Of a stretch of DNA of 64,000 bases, positions 17,659 to 27,915 are shown in pieces. Location: contig CALSML010000015.1 in assembly GCA_943787445.1 (NCBI GenBank), forward strand, positions 19,973 through 83,972, given 5' to 3'. Each line of letters starts with the position of its first letter. Position 1 is the first letter of the stretch. The notes beneath the pieces are model-generated. The model was given only the letters and a program-made list of their open reading frames with translations. It did no database searches and was not told the origin of the DNA. The translations under genes and the position numbers were made by a program. Origin of the DNA: an uncultured Alphaproteobacteria bacterium. GTDB taxonomy: Bacteria > Pseudomonadota > Alphaproteobacteria > UBA6615.

Positions 17659-18309
17659 ATGGCCGCGCTTGAGGGCGACACGTCAAAGGCATCGTCCAAA
17701 ATTGCGCGACATCTGTTTGCGCAGGAATGCATCTTTGTGCGTGGCGTGGCGACCCTGCCCGACCTGCCCGATCCGAGCCTGCCGGAAGTGGCCTTTGCCG
17801 GGCGTTCAAATGTGGGGAAATCAAGCCTTCTGAATGGCCTGACCGGACGCAAGACCCTCGCCCGAACCAGCAACACGCCCGGACGCACCCGGGAGCTCAA
17901 TTTCTTCGATCTGGCCGGACGTCTGATGCTGGTCGACCTGCCCGGATATGGATACGCCCGTGCCTCGAAGTCCGACATCGAGCGCTGGAACAAGACTCTG
18001 CGCAGCTATTTGCGAGGCCGACCCAACCTGCAGCGGCTTTGCCTGCTGATCGATGCTCGCCATGGCCTGAAGGAAGGGGACTTGGAGATGATGAAGATGC
18101 TCGACACTTCGGCCGTCGTCTATCGCGTGGTGCTGACCAAGGTCGACAAGCTGTCCGCTACCGAACTCGAATCCACCGCCGCGAAAGTTACCGCCGCATT
18201 GAAGACCCACCCTGCGGCTTTGCCGGAATTGATCACAACCAGCGCACGGAAAAACCTGGGGATTTCCGAATTGCAATCCGACCTTGCCGCGCTGGCGAAC
18301 CCGCAATGA
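17659..18309 (+). CDS. engB: Ribosome biogenesis GTP-binding protein EngB (YsxC/YihA)
   Basis: A 216-residue TRAFAC-class GTPase needed for assembly of the large ribosomal subunit. G1 is GRSNVGKSSL (residues 48-57). The switch region 'TSNTPGRTRELNFF' and G3 DLPGYGYA are the EngB-specific form. G4 is TKVD and G5 is TSA. It starts 4 bp after the yidC stop and is followed by argB after 54 bp, an order common in Rhodospirillales-like genomes. Cytosolic. Regulation is presumably from the rpmH promoter. Confidence 0.95.
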   Translation: MAALEGDTSKASSKIARHLFAQECIFVRGVATLPDLPDPSLPEVAFAGRSNVGKSSLLNGLTGRKTLARTSNTPGRTRELNFFDLAGRLMLVDLPGYGYARASKSDIERWNKTLRSYLRGRPNLQRLCLLIDARHGLKEGDLEMMKMLDTSAVVYRVVLTKVDKLSATELESTAAKVTAALKTHPAALPELITTSARKNLGISELQSDLAALANPQ

Positions 18310-18363
18310 GTCAGCTAAGTTCGGGCGAAGATTCAAGCCCGCGTCAAACGAACGGAAAACTCG

Positions 18364-19272
18364 ATGGGTCCTGACAGCGCGCCACCACCCGAAGAACTGC
18401 TCGCCAAGGCAGGCGTTCTAGCCGAGGCGCTTCCGTATATGCGTCAGTTCAACGGCCAACGCTTCGTCATCAAATATGGCGGCCACGCCATGGGGGACGC
18501 CGATCTGGCGAGCGCATTTGCACGCGATGTCGTGTTGCTGAAACAGGTCGGGATCGAGCCCATCATCGTACATGGCGGCGGCCCGCAGATTGGCGCCATG
18601 CTGGAACGCCTGAAGATCAAGAGCGAATTTGTCGACGGGTTGCGCGTCACCGATGCGGAAACAGTCGAAATCGTGGAGATGGTCCTCTCCGGCTCCATCA
18701 ACAAGAAAATCGTTTCCGCCATCAACGCCGCCGGCGGCCAGGCGGTCGGATTGTCGGGAAAAGACGGAAATCTGATGTCCGTCCGCAAACTGCGTCGGAC
18801 ACGACGCGAGACCGATTCGAACATCGAGAAAATTCTCGATCTGGGGTTTGTCGGCGATCCGTCCCATGTGAATCCGGAACTGCTCGACAGCCTTACCGGG
18901 GCCGACATCATTCCGGTGATCGCACCAATCGGAATCGGCGAAGATGGTGCCACCTACAATGTGAATGCCGACACAGCCGCGGGCGCGATTGCATCCGCCG
19001 TCAAGGCCGCACGCCTGCTGATGCTGACCGATGTGACGGGTGTCCTGGACAAGGATGGCGATCTAATTGCGGATATCGGCATCGATCAGGCGCGTCGGCT
19101 CATAGCAGATGAAACCATCACCGGTGGCATGATCCCCAAGATCGAAACCTGCATCGACGCCGTTGAAAACGAAGTGGATGCCGCTGTCATCATGGACGGA
19201 CGCGCCGCGCATTCACTGCTGATCGAAATCTTCACCGAACACGGTCTCGGCACGGCTATCTGGGCAGACTAA
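18364..19272 (+). CDS. argB: Acetylglutamate kinase
   Basis: A 302-residue amino-acid kinase that phosphorylates N-acetyl-L-glutamate, the second step of arginine synthesis. The nucleotide and substrate loops are KYGGHAMGD (about residues 38-46) and HGGGPQIG (about 75-82). 'GLSGKDG' and the closing '[10 protein letters not shown]' plus '[11 protein letters not shown]' are conserved in ArgB. The N-terminal helix before the kinase fold indicates the hexameric, arginine-inhibited type. It directly follows engB and may be read from the same promoter. Confidence 0.96.
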   Translation: MGPDSAPPPEELLAKAGVLAEALPYMRQFNGQRFVIKYGGHAMGDADLASAFARDVVLLKQVGIEPIIVHGGGPQIGAMLERLKIKSEFVDGLRVTDAETVEIVEMVLSGSINKKIVSAINAAGGQAVGLSGKDGNLMSVRKLRRTRRETDSNIEKILDLGFVGDPSHVNPELLDSLTGADIIPVIAPIGIGEDGATYNVNADTAAGAIASAVKAARLLMLTDVTGVLDKDGDLIADIGIDQARRLIADETITGGMIPKIETCIDAVENEVDAAVIMDGRAAHSLLIEIFTEHGLGTAIWAD

Positions 19273-19714
19273 GCTCGGGTCAGCTCGCCTGACGCAGATG
19301 GGCTGAAAGGCAACATCAAATGCACCTCTCTTGATCATTTCGACAAACTTGCTGCGGCGCTCAACAGTCTCGGCGGCAAAGCTCGAGAAACTTTCCGACA
19401 GGTCCCGAATCGTGAACCCGCACGCCCCCGAGTTCTTCCGGACTACGCCCCGTGAACACCTTGGTCGCCCCGGCCGCAAATGTGATCGCACCGGTAGGAT
19501 CAAGCTCAACGAGCAGATCCGCACTGCAAAAGGCCAGCGCGACAAATCGATCCCGCTCGGCCCGCAGGTCTTCGGGACTTTGACGGCTGTCTGAGGTTAA
19601 ACTCAGATTTTCCGGTGATTGACCCAACCCGGCCACTCCCTTGGCGAGAAATCCGGTTCTACGTGAACGGTAGCGCACAATGCGCATTGATGAACAACAC
19701 CGAACATTACCCAA
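19273..19714 (-). pseudogene. Relic of a PAS-EAL signalling protein with internal deletion
   Basis: Reading the minus strand from 19714, residues resemble the start of a PAS domain (ALAFCSADLLVELDPTGAI, then GRSPEELGG). At the G-rich tract 19424-19428 the similarity passes to another frame, which reads FTIRDLSESFSSFAAETVER and 'KRGAFDVAFQPI', the linker and first strand of an EAL domain as found in alphaproteobacterial PAS-EAL proteins. The rest of PAS, the middle region (about 200 residues in relatives, from memory) and nearly the whole EAL domain are missing. The tail runs into argB. This is a decayed cyclic-di-GMP-related gene left behind between argB and the HAD gene. Confidence 0.65.
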
Positions 19715-19792
19715 CCTGCGGTTAAAGAAGTCTTAGTACCGGAACGTCCCTTCAACCTCCCAAACCATCCAATTTCTGCGGATTTTGTTACC

Positions 19793-20479
19793 ATGAAGCC
19801 CCTTGAACAGCTGCGCGAAACCGAAACCTGGGTTTTCGACCTCGACAACACCCTTTACCCAGCATCCTGCGGTTTGATGGCCGAAGTCTCGGCACGCATG
19901 ACCAAGTTCGTCGCCGAGCGACTAAACCTTGAACCCCAATCGGCACTCGTCGAACAAAAGCGCATGTTCCGCGAATATGGAACGACCTTGCGCGGTTTGA
20001 TGAACGATCATGATGTTGACCCTACCCACTTCATGGATTTCGTGCACGACGTCGACTATGGACTGGTCGAGCCTGTGCCCCGACTGAACAACGCATTGCG
20101 ACAGCTTCCGGGTCGCAAGGTCATTTTCACAAATGCATCGACCGCACACGCCGAAACCGTTCTCCGCAATCTCGGGATCGACGACCTGTTCGACGGTATC
20201 TTCGATGTCGCTGCGGCAGATTACATCCCCAAGCCCAATCCAAAGGCTTATGAGATGATCGTGGCCCGTCACAACATTGATCCCAGACACGCGGTCATGC
20301 TCGAAGACATCGGGCCCAACCTGCAACCCGCAGCTCAAATGGGCATGACCACAGTCTGGGTGCGATACGACACCAAGGCCGACCCATACTGGGCTGTTCC
20401 GGATGACGATTCCGATTACATTCATCATGAAACCGAGGACCTGGCGAACTGGCTCGAAACCGTGCTTATGGCAGGCTGA
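19793..20479 (+). CDS. HAD-family pyrimidine 5'-nucleotidase-like phosphatase
   Basis: A 228-residue HAD-superfamily phosphatase of the type annotated 'pyrimidine 5'-nucleotidase' (SDT1/YjjG-like). Motif I is VFDLDNTLYP with nucleophile Asp16 and acid/base Asp18. Motif II is IFTNAS, motif III KPNPKAYE, and motif IV MLEDIGPNL. The helical cap between motifs I and II has 'RGLMNDHDVDP', conserved in this group. It sits between the PAS-EAL relic and dapD. This gene is regularly found beside argB and dapD in alphaproteobacteria. It is likely cytosolic nucleotide salvage or house-cleaning. The substrate is inferred from family only. Confidence 0.88.
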   Translation: MKPLEQLRETETWVFDLDNTLYPASCGLMAEVSARMTKFVAERLNLEPQSALVEQKRMFREYGTTLRGLMNDHDVDPTHFMDFVHDVDYGLVEPVPRLNNALRQLPGRKVIFTNASTAHAETVLRNLGIDDLFDGIFDVAAADYIPKPNPKAYEMIVARHNIDPRHAVMLEDIGPNLQPAAQMGMTTVWVRYDTKADPYWAVPDDDSDYIHHETEDLANWLETVLMAG

Positions 20480-20565
20480 GGAATGCGCGGCTGTAACGTT
20501 GACACGAGGGACCGTGCGCGGCCATCTTCGCGCGCTGCCAACCAAGTACTGCACAGGATATCGCT

Positions 20566-21411
20566 ATGAGCACTACCGACCTGCAATCGGCCATCGAAAC
20601 CGCCTGGGACAACCGGGACGACCTGACACCCGCGACCAAAGGCGCCGACCGGGATGCCGTTGAAACGGCACTTGCCGAACTCGACAGCGGCGCCCGGCGC
20701 GTGGCTGAAAAGCGCGACGGTGACTGGGTTGTCAACGAATGGCTCAAAAAAGCTGTTCTACTTTCGTTTCGCCTCAACGACATGTCGATGATTGCCGGTG
20801 GACCAGGTGACAACACGGCGTGGTGGGACAAGGTCCCGTCCAAATTCGAAGGCTGGAGCGCCGGTGACTTTGAAGCCGCTGGGTTCCGCGCCGTTCCCAA
20901 CGCCATTGTCCGCCATTCGGCACATATCGCACCTGGAGTCGTGCTGATGCCGAGTTTCGTCAATCTGGGTGCCTATGTGGACAGCGGCACCATGGTCGAC
21001 ACCTGGGCAACCGTGGGAAGCTGCGCGCAGATCGGCAAGAACGTCCATCTGTCTGGTGGTGCCGGCATTGGCGGCGTGCTTGAACCTCTGCAGGCCAACC
21101 CGGTCATCATCGAAGACAATTGCTTCATCGGCGCGCGATCGGAAGTTGCCGAAGGTGTCATTGTCGAGGAAGGCGCAGTGCTTTCGATGGGCGTCTATCT
21201 CGGCGCCTCCACAAAGATCGTGGATCGGGCGACGGGCGAAATCTTCGTCGGCCGCGTTCCCTCCTACTCGGTCGTGGTACCCGGCACGCTCCCCGGCAAG
21301 GACCTGCCCGATGGCAGCCCGGGGCCGAGCCTGTATTGCGCCGTTATCGTCAAGCGGGTTGATGAACAGACCCGCGCCAAGACCTCCATCAACGAATTAC
21401 TCCGGGACTGA
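20566..21411 (+). CDS. dapD: 2,3,4,5-tetrahydropyridine-2,6-dicarboxylate N-succinyltransferase
   Basis: A 281-residue left-handed beta-helix acyltransferase. It transfers succinyl from CoA to tetrahydrodipicolinate in the succinylase branch of lysine and meso-diaminopimelate synthesis. The N-terminal helical domain reads '[17 protein letters not shown]'. The hexapeptide repeats include '[20 protein letters not shown]' and the following '[20 protein letters not shown]', which are diagnostic for DapD. The gene is followed 10 bp later by dapE, the next-but-one enzyme of the same pathway. Confidence 0.97.
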   Translation: MSTTDLQSAIETAWDNRDDLTPATKGADRDAVETALAELDSGARRVAEKRDGDWVVNEWLKKAVLLSFRLNDMSMIAGGPGDNTAWWDKVPSKFEGWSAGDFEAAGFRAVPNAIVRHSAHIAPGVVLMPSFVNLGAYVDSGTMVDTWATVGSCAQIGKNVHLSGGAGIGGVLEPLQANPVIIEDNCFIGARSEVAEGVIVEEGAVLSMGVYLGASTKIVDRATGEIFVGRVPSYSVVVPGTLPGKDLPDGSPGPSLYCAVIVKRVDEQTRAKTSINELLRD

Positions 21412-21421
21412 CCCACAGGCG

Positions 21422-22612
21422 ATGACCAACATTGACGACCCGATTGCGCTGGCCCAGGCCCTGATCCGCTGTCCCAGCGTGACTCCGGACGACGCAGGCG
21501 CACTTGGGGTTCTTGGTGATGCGCTGGCGCAAACCGGATTCGACTGTCACCGGCTGCGTTTTGCCGATACCGACACGCCCGACGTTGAAAACCTCTACGC
21601 CAGGCTCGGCACCGAGGGACGAAACTTCTGTTTTGCCGGGCACACCGATGTAGTGCCGACGGGCGATGCGGCCGACTGGTCGCGGGATCCGTTTTCCGGC
21701 GAGATCATCGACGGCGCGCTTCACGGGCGCGGCGCGGCCGACATGAAAAGCGCTGTCGCTGCCTTCACCGCGGCCACCAGGCAACTCGTAGCGCGCCACG
21801 GCGTACCCGACACCTGGCCCATTCCCGGATCGATCAGCCTCCTGATCACCGGCGACGAAGAAGGCCCCGCCATCAACGGCACACGCAAGGTTCTCGGACT
21901 GGCTGGACGAACGGGGCGAAACGCTCGATGCCTGCATTGTAGGAGAACCTACCAATCCCCAAGCCCTCGGCGACATGATCAAGATCGGCCGACGTGGCAG
22001 CACAACCGGCGATGTTACCGTTCGTGGCGTTCAGGGGCACACCGCCTATCCTCATCTCGCCGACAACCCGACGCATCATCTGGTCCGCATGCTCAACGCC
22101 CTCACCGCCGAGCCCCTCGATCAGGGCAGCGAACATTTTCAAGCCACGACCCTGCAGATCACCACCATCGATGTGGGCAACCCTGCCAACAATGTCATTC
22201 CTGGCCGGGCCCGCGCGACGTTCAACATCCGCTTCAACGATCTGCACACCTCCGACAGTCTCGACACCTGGGTACGCCAGACCTTCGATGACGCTCTGGC
22301 GGTACCTGCGTAGCCCACTACGAACTGAGCTTCCGCGTCACCGGGCGAATCCTTCATCACGCCGCCCGGGACCGTCTGAGTGAGACGATCGCGACCGCCG
22401 TGCGGGACATCACCGGCCGGACCCCCGATCTCAGCACGACCGGCGGCACCTCGGATGCCCGGTTCATCAGGGATTTCTGCCCGGTCGTGGAATTCGGCCT
22501 GGTCGGCCAGACGATGCACAAGGTCGATGAACACGTGGCCACCGACGACATCGTGAAGCTGACAGCGATTTACCTTCAGGTCCTCGAGACATATTTTGAC
22601 CTGACCCGGTAA
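21422..22612 (+). pseudogene. dapE: Succinyl-diaminopimelate desuccinylase, frame broken by four indels
   Basis: The protein is readable over the full length if four single-base changes are allowed: an extra G at 21896-21897, a missing G near 22298-22302, an extra G in the run at 22343-22345, and a missing G at 22368-22370. The first segment has [13 protein letters not shown] and [12 protein letters not shown] (metal ligands). The second has '[20 protein letters not shown]' and '[14 protein letters not shown]'. The last has '[10 protein letters not shown]' and '[16 protein letters not shown]'. All are DapE hallmarks of the M20 family. Each indel alters a G run by one, so sequencing error is more likely than loss of an essential lysine-pathway gene. 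Confidence 0.88.
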
Positions 22613-22630
22613 TCAGCGCGGGAGCGCGGC

Positions 22631-23207
22631 ATGACCCTTCTGGAAGCGACCCATGGTCTGTTCGGCGCGTGGCGGTTGCTGCATTTCGACCGCACCGGTC
22701 TGCAGTATTTCAAGACCACCCCACGGCCTTCTGGAATTCCTTCTGGGCCGCGGCCGTCGTCCTGCCGGCCGACGCCATCGCCACCCTGCTCCTCACCACT
22801 GCAGAGGCCGGGACATCCGTCTCCGCCGTGACCAGCCGTGCATGCGAGCCTGATCTATCTGGAAATCTACGCGATTCAGTGGCTGCTGTTTCCGCTGGTG
22901 ATCGCCGCCTTCGCCGAATCCATTCTACGCAGCGAACGCTTTGTCCTGTTCATTCGTCGCGTGGAACTGGTCGAGCATCGTGCGTGCGGTCATCATCCTG
23001 CCCGCTGTCGCCATCTTTTGCCGGTCAGGGACATCGACGCAGCTGGTTGGGGCGCGATGGTCTATCTGGCCGCGACCGGTGTCGTCCTGGTCTATTCCTG
23101 GTTCATCGCACGCGCCGCGCTCGACGCCCCGCCCGTGGCCGCGGTGATGGTGGTGTCTGCTCGAAATCGGACTGGCAGTCGTGCTCTGGCTCTGGCTCGC
23201 GCCCTGA
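22631..23207 (+). pseudogene. Small multi-spanning membrane protein, several frameshifts
   Basis: Pieces in all three frames join into one membrane protein of about 190 residues. It starts MTLLEATHGLFGAWRLLHFD, continues 'TAFWNSFWAAAVVLPADAIA', then 'SLIYLEIYAIQWLLFPLVIA', 'ILPAVAIFCR', 'MVYLAATGVVLVYSWFIARA', and ends 'IGLAVVLWLWLAP' before TGA at 23205-23207. At least four indels are needed. Five hydrophobic segments are seen. Similar unnamed membrane proteins lie between dapE and truA in relatives, as far as I recall. Function is unknown. Confidence 0.6.
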
Positions 23208-23211
23208 TCGG

Positions 23212-24445
23212 CTAGCCGGCAGTTCCGGCGCATCCGCCCATTTCGGGCCGCAGCGCCAGAAGCCCGACCACCAACAAGCAACGCCGCCGCACCCGACACG
23301 CAGATCGCCAACGGCCACGCCGTGCCGTCCGGCGTCAGGCTGACAAACAGCGCGCCCAGGGCGCCGCCCCCCATCTCGAAGGTCGACAGCAACGCCGCAC
23401 TCATCCCCCGCCCGTGATCGGTCACCCGCTCGAAGGCCAGCACCGGGGCGGTCGCAAACAGGGGGCCCAGCGCGAAGGCAAACACGCTCATCGCAGCGGT
23501 CAGCGTCACCGGCGTCTCACCGAAACTGACCGCGACTATCGCCAGCAGGCCCGACAGCGAGCCACTCCACACGCCCACCGCAAACAGGTCGGCGCACGCC
23601 GATGCGGTCGACGATCCGGCTTGCGATCAGACTGCCGATCAAAGAACGCCAGCACAATGACGGCCTGATACAGCCCGAAATACCGGGTCGCGACCCCATG
23701 CTTGTCGATCAGGATGAACGGGGCTTCGGTGATGTAGGCAAAGATCGCACCGATCGCCAGGCCCAAGGGTCATCGCCACGGTCACGAAGCCCGCCGCGCA
23801 TCAGCAGTTGCCCATAGCCCGAAACGATCGCGCCCAGTTTCAGCGCCGTGCGTCTCGGCCAGCCGGCAGGGTTTCGGGAAGCCGCACCAGCCCGATACGG
23901 CAAATACGGCCGACCACGACGCCCAGCGAGCACGAAGAAGTTCGCCCGCCAGCCGAACCACTCGAAGATGAACCCGCCCAGGATCGGCCCTGCACCGCCG
24001 GCACCAGTGAGACCACCATCCCGTAGAGCGCAAAGACTTTGGCGGATTCCTCACCCTCATAGAGGTCCCCGATCACGACGAGGACAATCACCGCCTCCAC
24101 ACTGGCCGCAGCCCCCATCAGAATCCGTGCCACGATCAGCTGACCGATGGTCTGGGAAACGGCCGCCGCCAGAACGGTCAGCAGGAATGCGGCCATCCCG
24201 TAGACGAAGATCGCACGGCGTCCGTACCGATCCCCCAGCGGTCCCCAGAGCAATTGGGATATGGCATAGGCGCCCATATTGAGTGCCATGGTGAGCTGTA
24301 CCGTCGTCGCATCTGTTCCGAAATAGGCCGGAAGATGAGGCAAGGTCGGAGCATAGAGATCGGTCGAGAGGATCGAAGCGCCACTGGCTGCGATCATGAT
24401 CAGAAGAATCAGCCCACGCGATTTGATATCGATGCGTCCGGACAT
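23212..24445 (-). pseudogene. Bcr/CflA-type MFS drug transporter, multiple frameshifts
   Basis: The first part from ATG 24445 is intact for about 145 residues and is a clear Bcr/CflA-type major facilitator: 'STDLYAPTLPHLPAYFGTD', then GPLGDRYGRRAIF (the loop 2-3 signature) and 'ARILMGAAASVEAV'. From about 24000 down to the TAG at 23212 the frame changes at least five or six times. Recognisable pieces are 'AIGAIFAYITEAPFILIDKH', 'RYFGLYQAVIVLAFF', 'SGSLSGLLAIVAVSFGE' and 'STFEMGGGALGALFVSL'. The full family length of about 400 residues is preserved, so nothing large is missing. It starts 4 bp after truA ends on the same strand. Confidence 0.8.
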
Positions 24446-24449
24446 GTCC

Positions 24450-25187
24450 TCAGTAATCCACGCGCACGAGGTACAAACCTTCGGCCGGTGCCGTCGGCCC
24501 GCCCGAAGCGCGTTGGCGCGCAGCCAGCGCCGCCGCCATATCCGCACGGCTCCACTTGCCCTTACCCACAAGCGCGAGGGTGCCGGCGATGTTACGGACC
24601 TGATGATGCAGGAACGACCGTGCCGAAACCTCGATCACGACCTCCTCATCCTCCTGTCGAACGATCAGCCGGTCGATCGTCTTCACCGGGGACTTTGCCT
24701 GACAGAGCGTCGCGCGAAACGAGGTGAAATCATGTTCGCCAATAAGTTCCTGCGCAGCATCGTTCATGGCATCCACATCGAGCGGCACCGGCACCCACCA
24801 GACATGACCCCGGGTCGTGCCCGGGCGCGGACGGCGGTTGAGAATGCGATAACGATAATGGCGCCCAGTCGCGGAGAACCGTGCATGAAATGTCTCCTCC
24901 ACCGCCTCTGCGGATAGCACCACAATCGGCTCATCGATCAGAAAGTGATTGAGTGCATCGAGAACCGTTGCGGCATCCCGATCCTGAGCAATATCGATAT
25001 GGGCGACCTGTCCGAGGGCGTGGACCCCCGCATCGGTACGTCCGGCGCCATGAACGACCACTTCAACACCGCAGAATGCCTGCGCGGCCGTTTCCAGCGC
25101 GGCCTGCACCGACGGACCGTTCTTTTGCCGCTGCCAGCCCACATAAGGGCCTCCATCATATTCGAGCGTGAGCTTGAAGCGTGTCAT
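24450..25187 (-). CDS. truA: tRNA pseudouridine(38-40) synthase
   Basis: A 245-residue TruA that makes pseudouridine at positions 38, 39 and 40 of the tRNA anticodon arm. The catalytic aspartate is Asp52 in [14 protein letters not shown]. '[16 protein letters not shown]' is the conserved start, and '[14 protein letters not shown]' and '[13 protein letters not shown]' are further TruA motifs. It overlaps the stop of fmt by 4 bp. Cytosolic. The reading frame is intact right next to the frameshift-rich transporter gene. Confidence 0.96.
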   Translation of the reverse strand: MTRFKLTLEYDGGPYVGWQRQKNGPSVQAALETAAQAFCGVEVVVHGAGRTDAGVHALGQVAHIDIAQDRDAATVLDALNHFLIDEPIVVLSAEAVEETFHARFSATGRHYRYRILNRRPRPGTTRGHVWWVPVPLDVDAMNDAAQELIGEHDFTSFRATLCQAKSPVKTIDRLIVRQEDEEVVIEVSARSFLHHQVRNIAGTLALVGKGKWSRADMAAALAARQRASGGPTAPAEGLYLVRVDY

Positions 25188-26098
25188 GCCAACACGGTGC
25201 CCCGGGGAACCTCATGACCACGCAGATAATCATCAGCCTCCATCGCGCCACGACCGGCGCGCTGCACCCGCAACAAACGCAAGGCACCCGACCCGCAGGC
25301 CACCAGCAAGCGGTCATCGAGCACCACGCCAGGCGAGCCATCACCGGACGCAACCTCAGCCGCCTGCACCTTGATCCGCACCCCGTCCTGTTCGAACCAG
25401 GCCCCCGGCCAGGGAGCAAAGCCACGCACATGTCGGGCGAGTTCGGCCGCATCCCGCGTCCAGTCGATCCGTTCTTCCCCGCGTTCCAGTTTGGCAGCAT
25501 AGGTCATCCCCGCATCCGTTTGAGGGATGGCAGAAAGCGACCCGGCGTCCAGACCCGCCAGCGAATCCACAATCAGACGACCACCCATCGCCGACAAGGC
25601 ATCGTGCAGATCCCCGGCATTCATCGTCGGGTTGATCGGTATCGCCTCGCGCAGCAATTCAGGGCCCGTGTCCAGGCCCTCATCCATCTGCATGATCGTG
25701 ACCCCGGTTTCCGTGTCGCCCGCCAGAAGCGCGCGTTGTATGGGCGCCGCCCCGCGCCAGCGCGGCAACAACGAAGCATGGATATTGATGCAGCCCCGTT
25801 CCGGTGCCTCCAGGATCACGGCGGGCAGAATCAACCCGTAGGCCACAACCACAGCGGCATCCAGATCGAGCGCGACAAACGCGGCCTGCGCCTCGGCATC
25901 CTTCAGGGAAACCGGATACCGCACCTCGATTCCGCTGGCCTCTGCACGCAGATGAACCGGAGATTTCCGTTCCTTCTGGCCTCGACCCGCCGGGCGCGGC
26001 GGCTGGGTATAGACGCATGCGATCTCGTGCCCGGCGGACCGCAGGGTATCAAAAGCCGGAACCGAAAAATCCGGTGTTCCCATGAACGCTATTCGCAT
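25184..26098 (-). CDS. fmt: Methionyl-tRNA formyltransferase
   Basis: A 304-residue enzyme that formylates initiator methionyl-tRNA with 10-formyltetrahydrofolate. The start [18 protein letters not shown], the folate and catalytic region '[20 protein letters not shown]' and '[12 protein letters not shown]' are diagnostic. The ATG at 26098 is preferred over a GTG three codons upstream. The C-terminal tRNA-binding domain includes '[11 protein letters not shown]'. It sits between def (57 bp upstream) and truA (4 bp overlap), the normal def-fmt pairing: Fmt adds the formyl group that Def later removes. Confidence 0.96.
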   Translation of the reverse strand: MRIAFMGTPDFSVPAFDTLRSAGHEIACVYTQPPRPAGRGQKERKSPVHLRAEASGIEVRYPVSLKDAEAQAAFVALDLDAAVVVAYGLILPAVILEAPERGCINIHASLLPRWRGAAPIQRALLAGDTETGVTIMQMDEGLDTGPELLREAIPINPTMNAGDLHDALSAMGGRLIVDSLAGLDAGSLSAIPQTDAGMTYAAKLERGEERIDWTRDAAELARHVRGFAPWPGAWFEQDGVRIKVQAAEVASGDGSPGVVLDDRLLVACGSGALRLLRVQRAGRGAMEADDYLRGHEVPRGTVLA

Positions 26099-26155
26099 GG
26101 CCGTCACGCAGTCCGTTGAGATCGTTGGCCCCTCCGCAACAGGAGTTGGGCTTGG

Positions 26156-26668
26156 TTAGGCCTGTTGCCGCTTCAGCTTCTTCATTTTCCGCAAAATCAT
26201 GTTCCGCTTGAGCGGGGTCAGATAGTCGATGAACAGAACGCCATCGAGGTGATCGATTTCGTGCTGGATGCAGGCCGAAAACAATCCATCCGCCGCCACC
26301 TCCTGTGAGGCCCCATTCGGATCGAGATAGGAGACCCGAATCTCCCGAAACCGGGATACTTCCCCGTACTGATCGGGAATGCTCAGACAGCCTTCCTCGG
26401 CCACCACCTTTTCATCCAAACGCCAGACAATCTCGGGATTGATCATCTGATAGGGCTGGGGCGGTTCGCCTTCCCGGGCCACATCGCAGACAATCAGACG
26501 ACGACCATCAGCGATCTGTGGTGCCGACAGGCCGATACCCGGTGCGGCATACATGGTCTCGAGCATATCCTCGAGACACTGGCGCACGTCGTCATCGATC
26601 GCTTCGACCGGCTGACATTTCTGTTTCAGCACCGGGTCCGGTGCAAGAACGATCGGCCGCTTCGCCAT
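26156..26668 (-). CDS. def: Peptide deformylase
   Basis: A 170-residue metallopeptidase that removes the N-formyl group from nascent proteins. All three motifs are present: GIGLSAPQI (residues 44-52; the canonical form is GxGLAAPQ), EEGCLSIP with metal ligand Cys94, and QHEIDHLDG with His136, catalytic Glu137 and His140. It is the first gene of def-fmt-truA and is divergent from rmuC with 125 bp between starts, so its promoter must lie in that gap. Cytosolic and ribosome-associated. Confidence 0.96.
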   Translation of the reverse strand: MAKRPIVLAPDPVLKQKCQPVEAIDDDVRQCLEDMLETMYAAPGIGLSAPQIADGRRLIVCDVAREGEPPQPYQMINPEIVWRLDEKVVAEEGCLSIPDQYGEVSRFREIRVSYLDPNGASQEVAADGLFSACIQHEIDHLDGVLFIDYLTPLKRNMILRKMKKLKRQQA

Positions 26669-26793
26669 ATCGCAGTAACCTCTAAACCGTGAAAAACAGG
26701 GCGGAAATCAGGGTATTTCGCGCTGATAGGTATGGCTTTGACGGGGCTGCGTCAAGACAGCGACGAATCCGGCTGCCCTGCTAGACTGTCGCC

Positions 26794-27915
26794 ATGAATA
26801 CAATCCTCCTCATCGCCATCCTGATCGGCATTCTTGGCGTGGGTGTGCTTCTGGCCACCCTCCTTCTGACCTCGCGCAAAAACAAGGACAGTGCCGAAGC
26901 CAGCGAGATGGCCACACGCCTATCCCAGATGACCGAAGCTCAGGCAGCCCAGCAGGCGCAGCTCGCCCAGACCTTACAGGCCCAGGAACGCGCGCTGGCC
27001 AAATCCGTCGATGAGCGCCTGCAACTCCTCACCGGAAAGATCGACGCCACTCTGGAGAAATCCACGAAGAACCAGAAAACCAGCCTGGATGAGCTGAAGG
27101 AACGGCTGGTCCGCATCGACGCCGCCCAGAAGAACCTGACCGACCTGTCCTCTCAGGTGGTGGGGTTGCAGGATATCCTGTCCAACAAGCAGGCCCGCGG
27201 AGCTTTCGGAGAGGTCCAGCTGCAGGACCTCGTCGAATCTGCCATGCCTCCGAACACCTACAGCTTTCAGGCACACATCGGGGATGGCAAGCGTGCCGAT
27301 TGCCTGCTCGATCTGCCCAACCCGCCCGGCCCGATGGTTGTCGATGCCAAATTCCCGCTGGAAGCCTGGCGCGCCCTGCACGACGCCAAGTCCGAGACGG
27401 AGAAGAAAGAGGCCGAACGCGCCTTCCGGCGCGATGTCGCGGTGCATGTGAAGGCGATTTCAGAGAAATACATCGTGCCCGGCGAAACCGCCGATGCCGC
27501 GCTGATGTTCCTGCCCTCCGAAGCCGTCTATGCGGAGCTGCACGCCAATTTCGGCGACTCAGTCGATGCCGCCCATCGTGCCAAGGTCTTCATTGTCTCC
27601 CCCACAACCCTGTGGGCGCTGCTCAACACCATGCGCGCGGTGATGAAGGATGTGCGCATGAAGGAAGCCGCCAGCATCATCCAGACCGAAGTGCTGACCA
27701 TGCTCGAAGATGTCGACCGCCTCGACAAGCGTGTCGACCATCTGGAAAAGCACTTCCATCTCGCCGAGAAGGACATCAAGGATATCCGCACATCGGCCAA
27801 CAAGGTCAAAAGCCGCGGTGACAAGATCCACGACATTCAGCTTGATGATGGAACGGACACGCCCTCGGTTGAAGATACGCTGGGGGAACCTCCCCTATTG
27901 CGCAGCGTCGAATAG
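26794..27915 (+). CDS. rmuC: DNA recombination protein RmuC
   Basis: A 373-residue protein. An N-terminal membrane helix (residues 3-25) anchors a long coiled coil (about 30-130). The RmuC domain then begins at 'GAFGEVQLQDLVESAMPPNT', with VVDAKFPLEAW and 'FLPSEAVYAELH' as conserved nuclease-fold segments. RmuC limits inversions at short inverted repeats. The predicted endonuclease activity is by fold. It is on the short side for the family (about 370-500). Its 3' end overlaps the polysaccharide-lyase-like gene on the other strand by 21 bp. Confidence 0.93.
   Translation: MNTILLIAILIGILGVGVLLATLLLTSRKNKDSAEASEMATRLSQMTEAQAAQQAQLAQTLQAQERALAKSVDERLQLLTGKIDATLEKSTKNQKTSLDELKERLVRIDAAQKNLTDLSSQVVGLQDILSNKQARGAFGEVQLQDLVESAMPPNTYSFQAHIGDGKRADCLLDLPNPPGPMVVDAKFPLEAWRALHDAKSETEKKEAERAFRRDVAVHVKAISEKYIVPGETADAALMFLPSEAVYAELHANFGDSVDAAHRAKVFIVSPTTLWALLNTMRAVMKDVRMKEAASIIQTEVLTMLEDVDRLDKRVDHLEKHFHLAEKDIKDIRTSANKVKSRGDKIHDIQLDDGTDTPSVEDTLGEPPLLRSVE

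Noticed and set aside
19793..24445. Real pseudogenisation of the lysine pathway (dapE)
   Set aside because: DapD is intact, all four dapE changes affect G runs by one base, and the pathway is needed for cell wall synthesis. Sequence error fits better.
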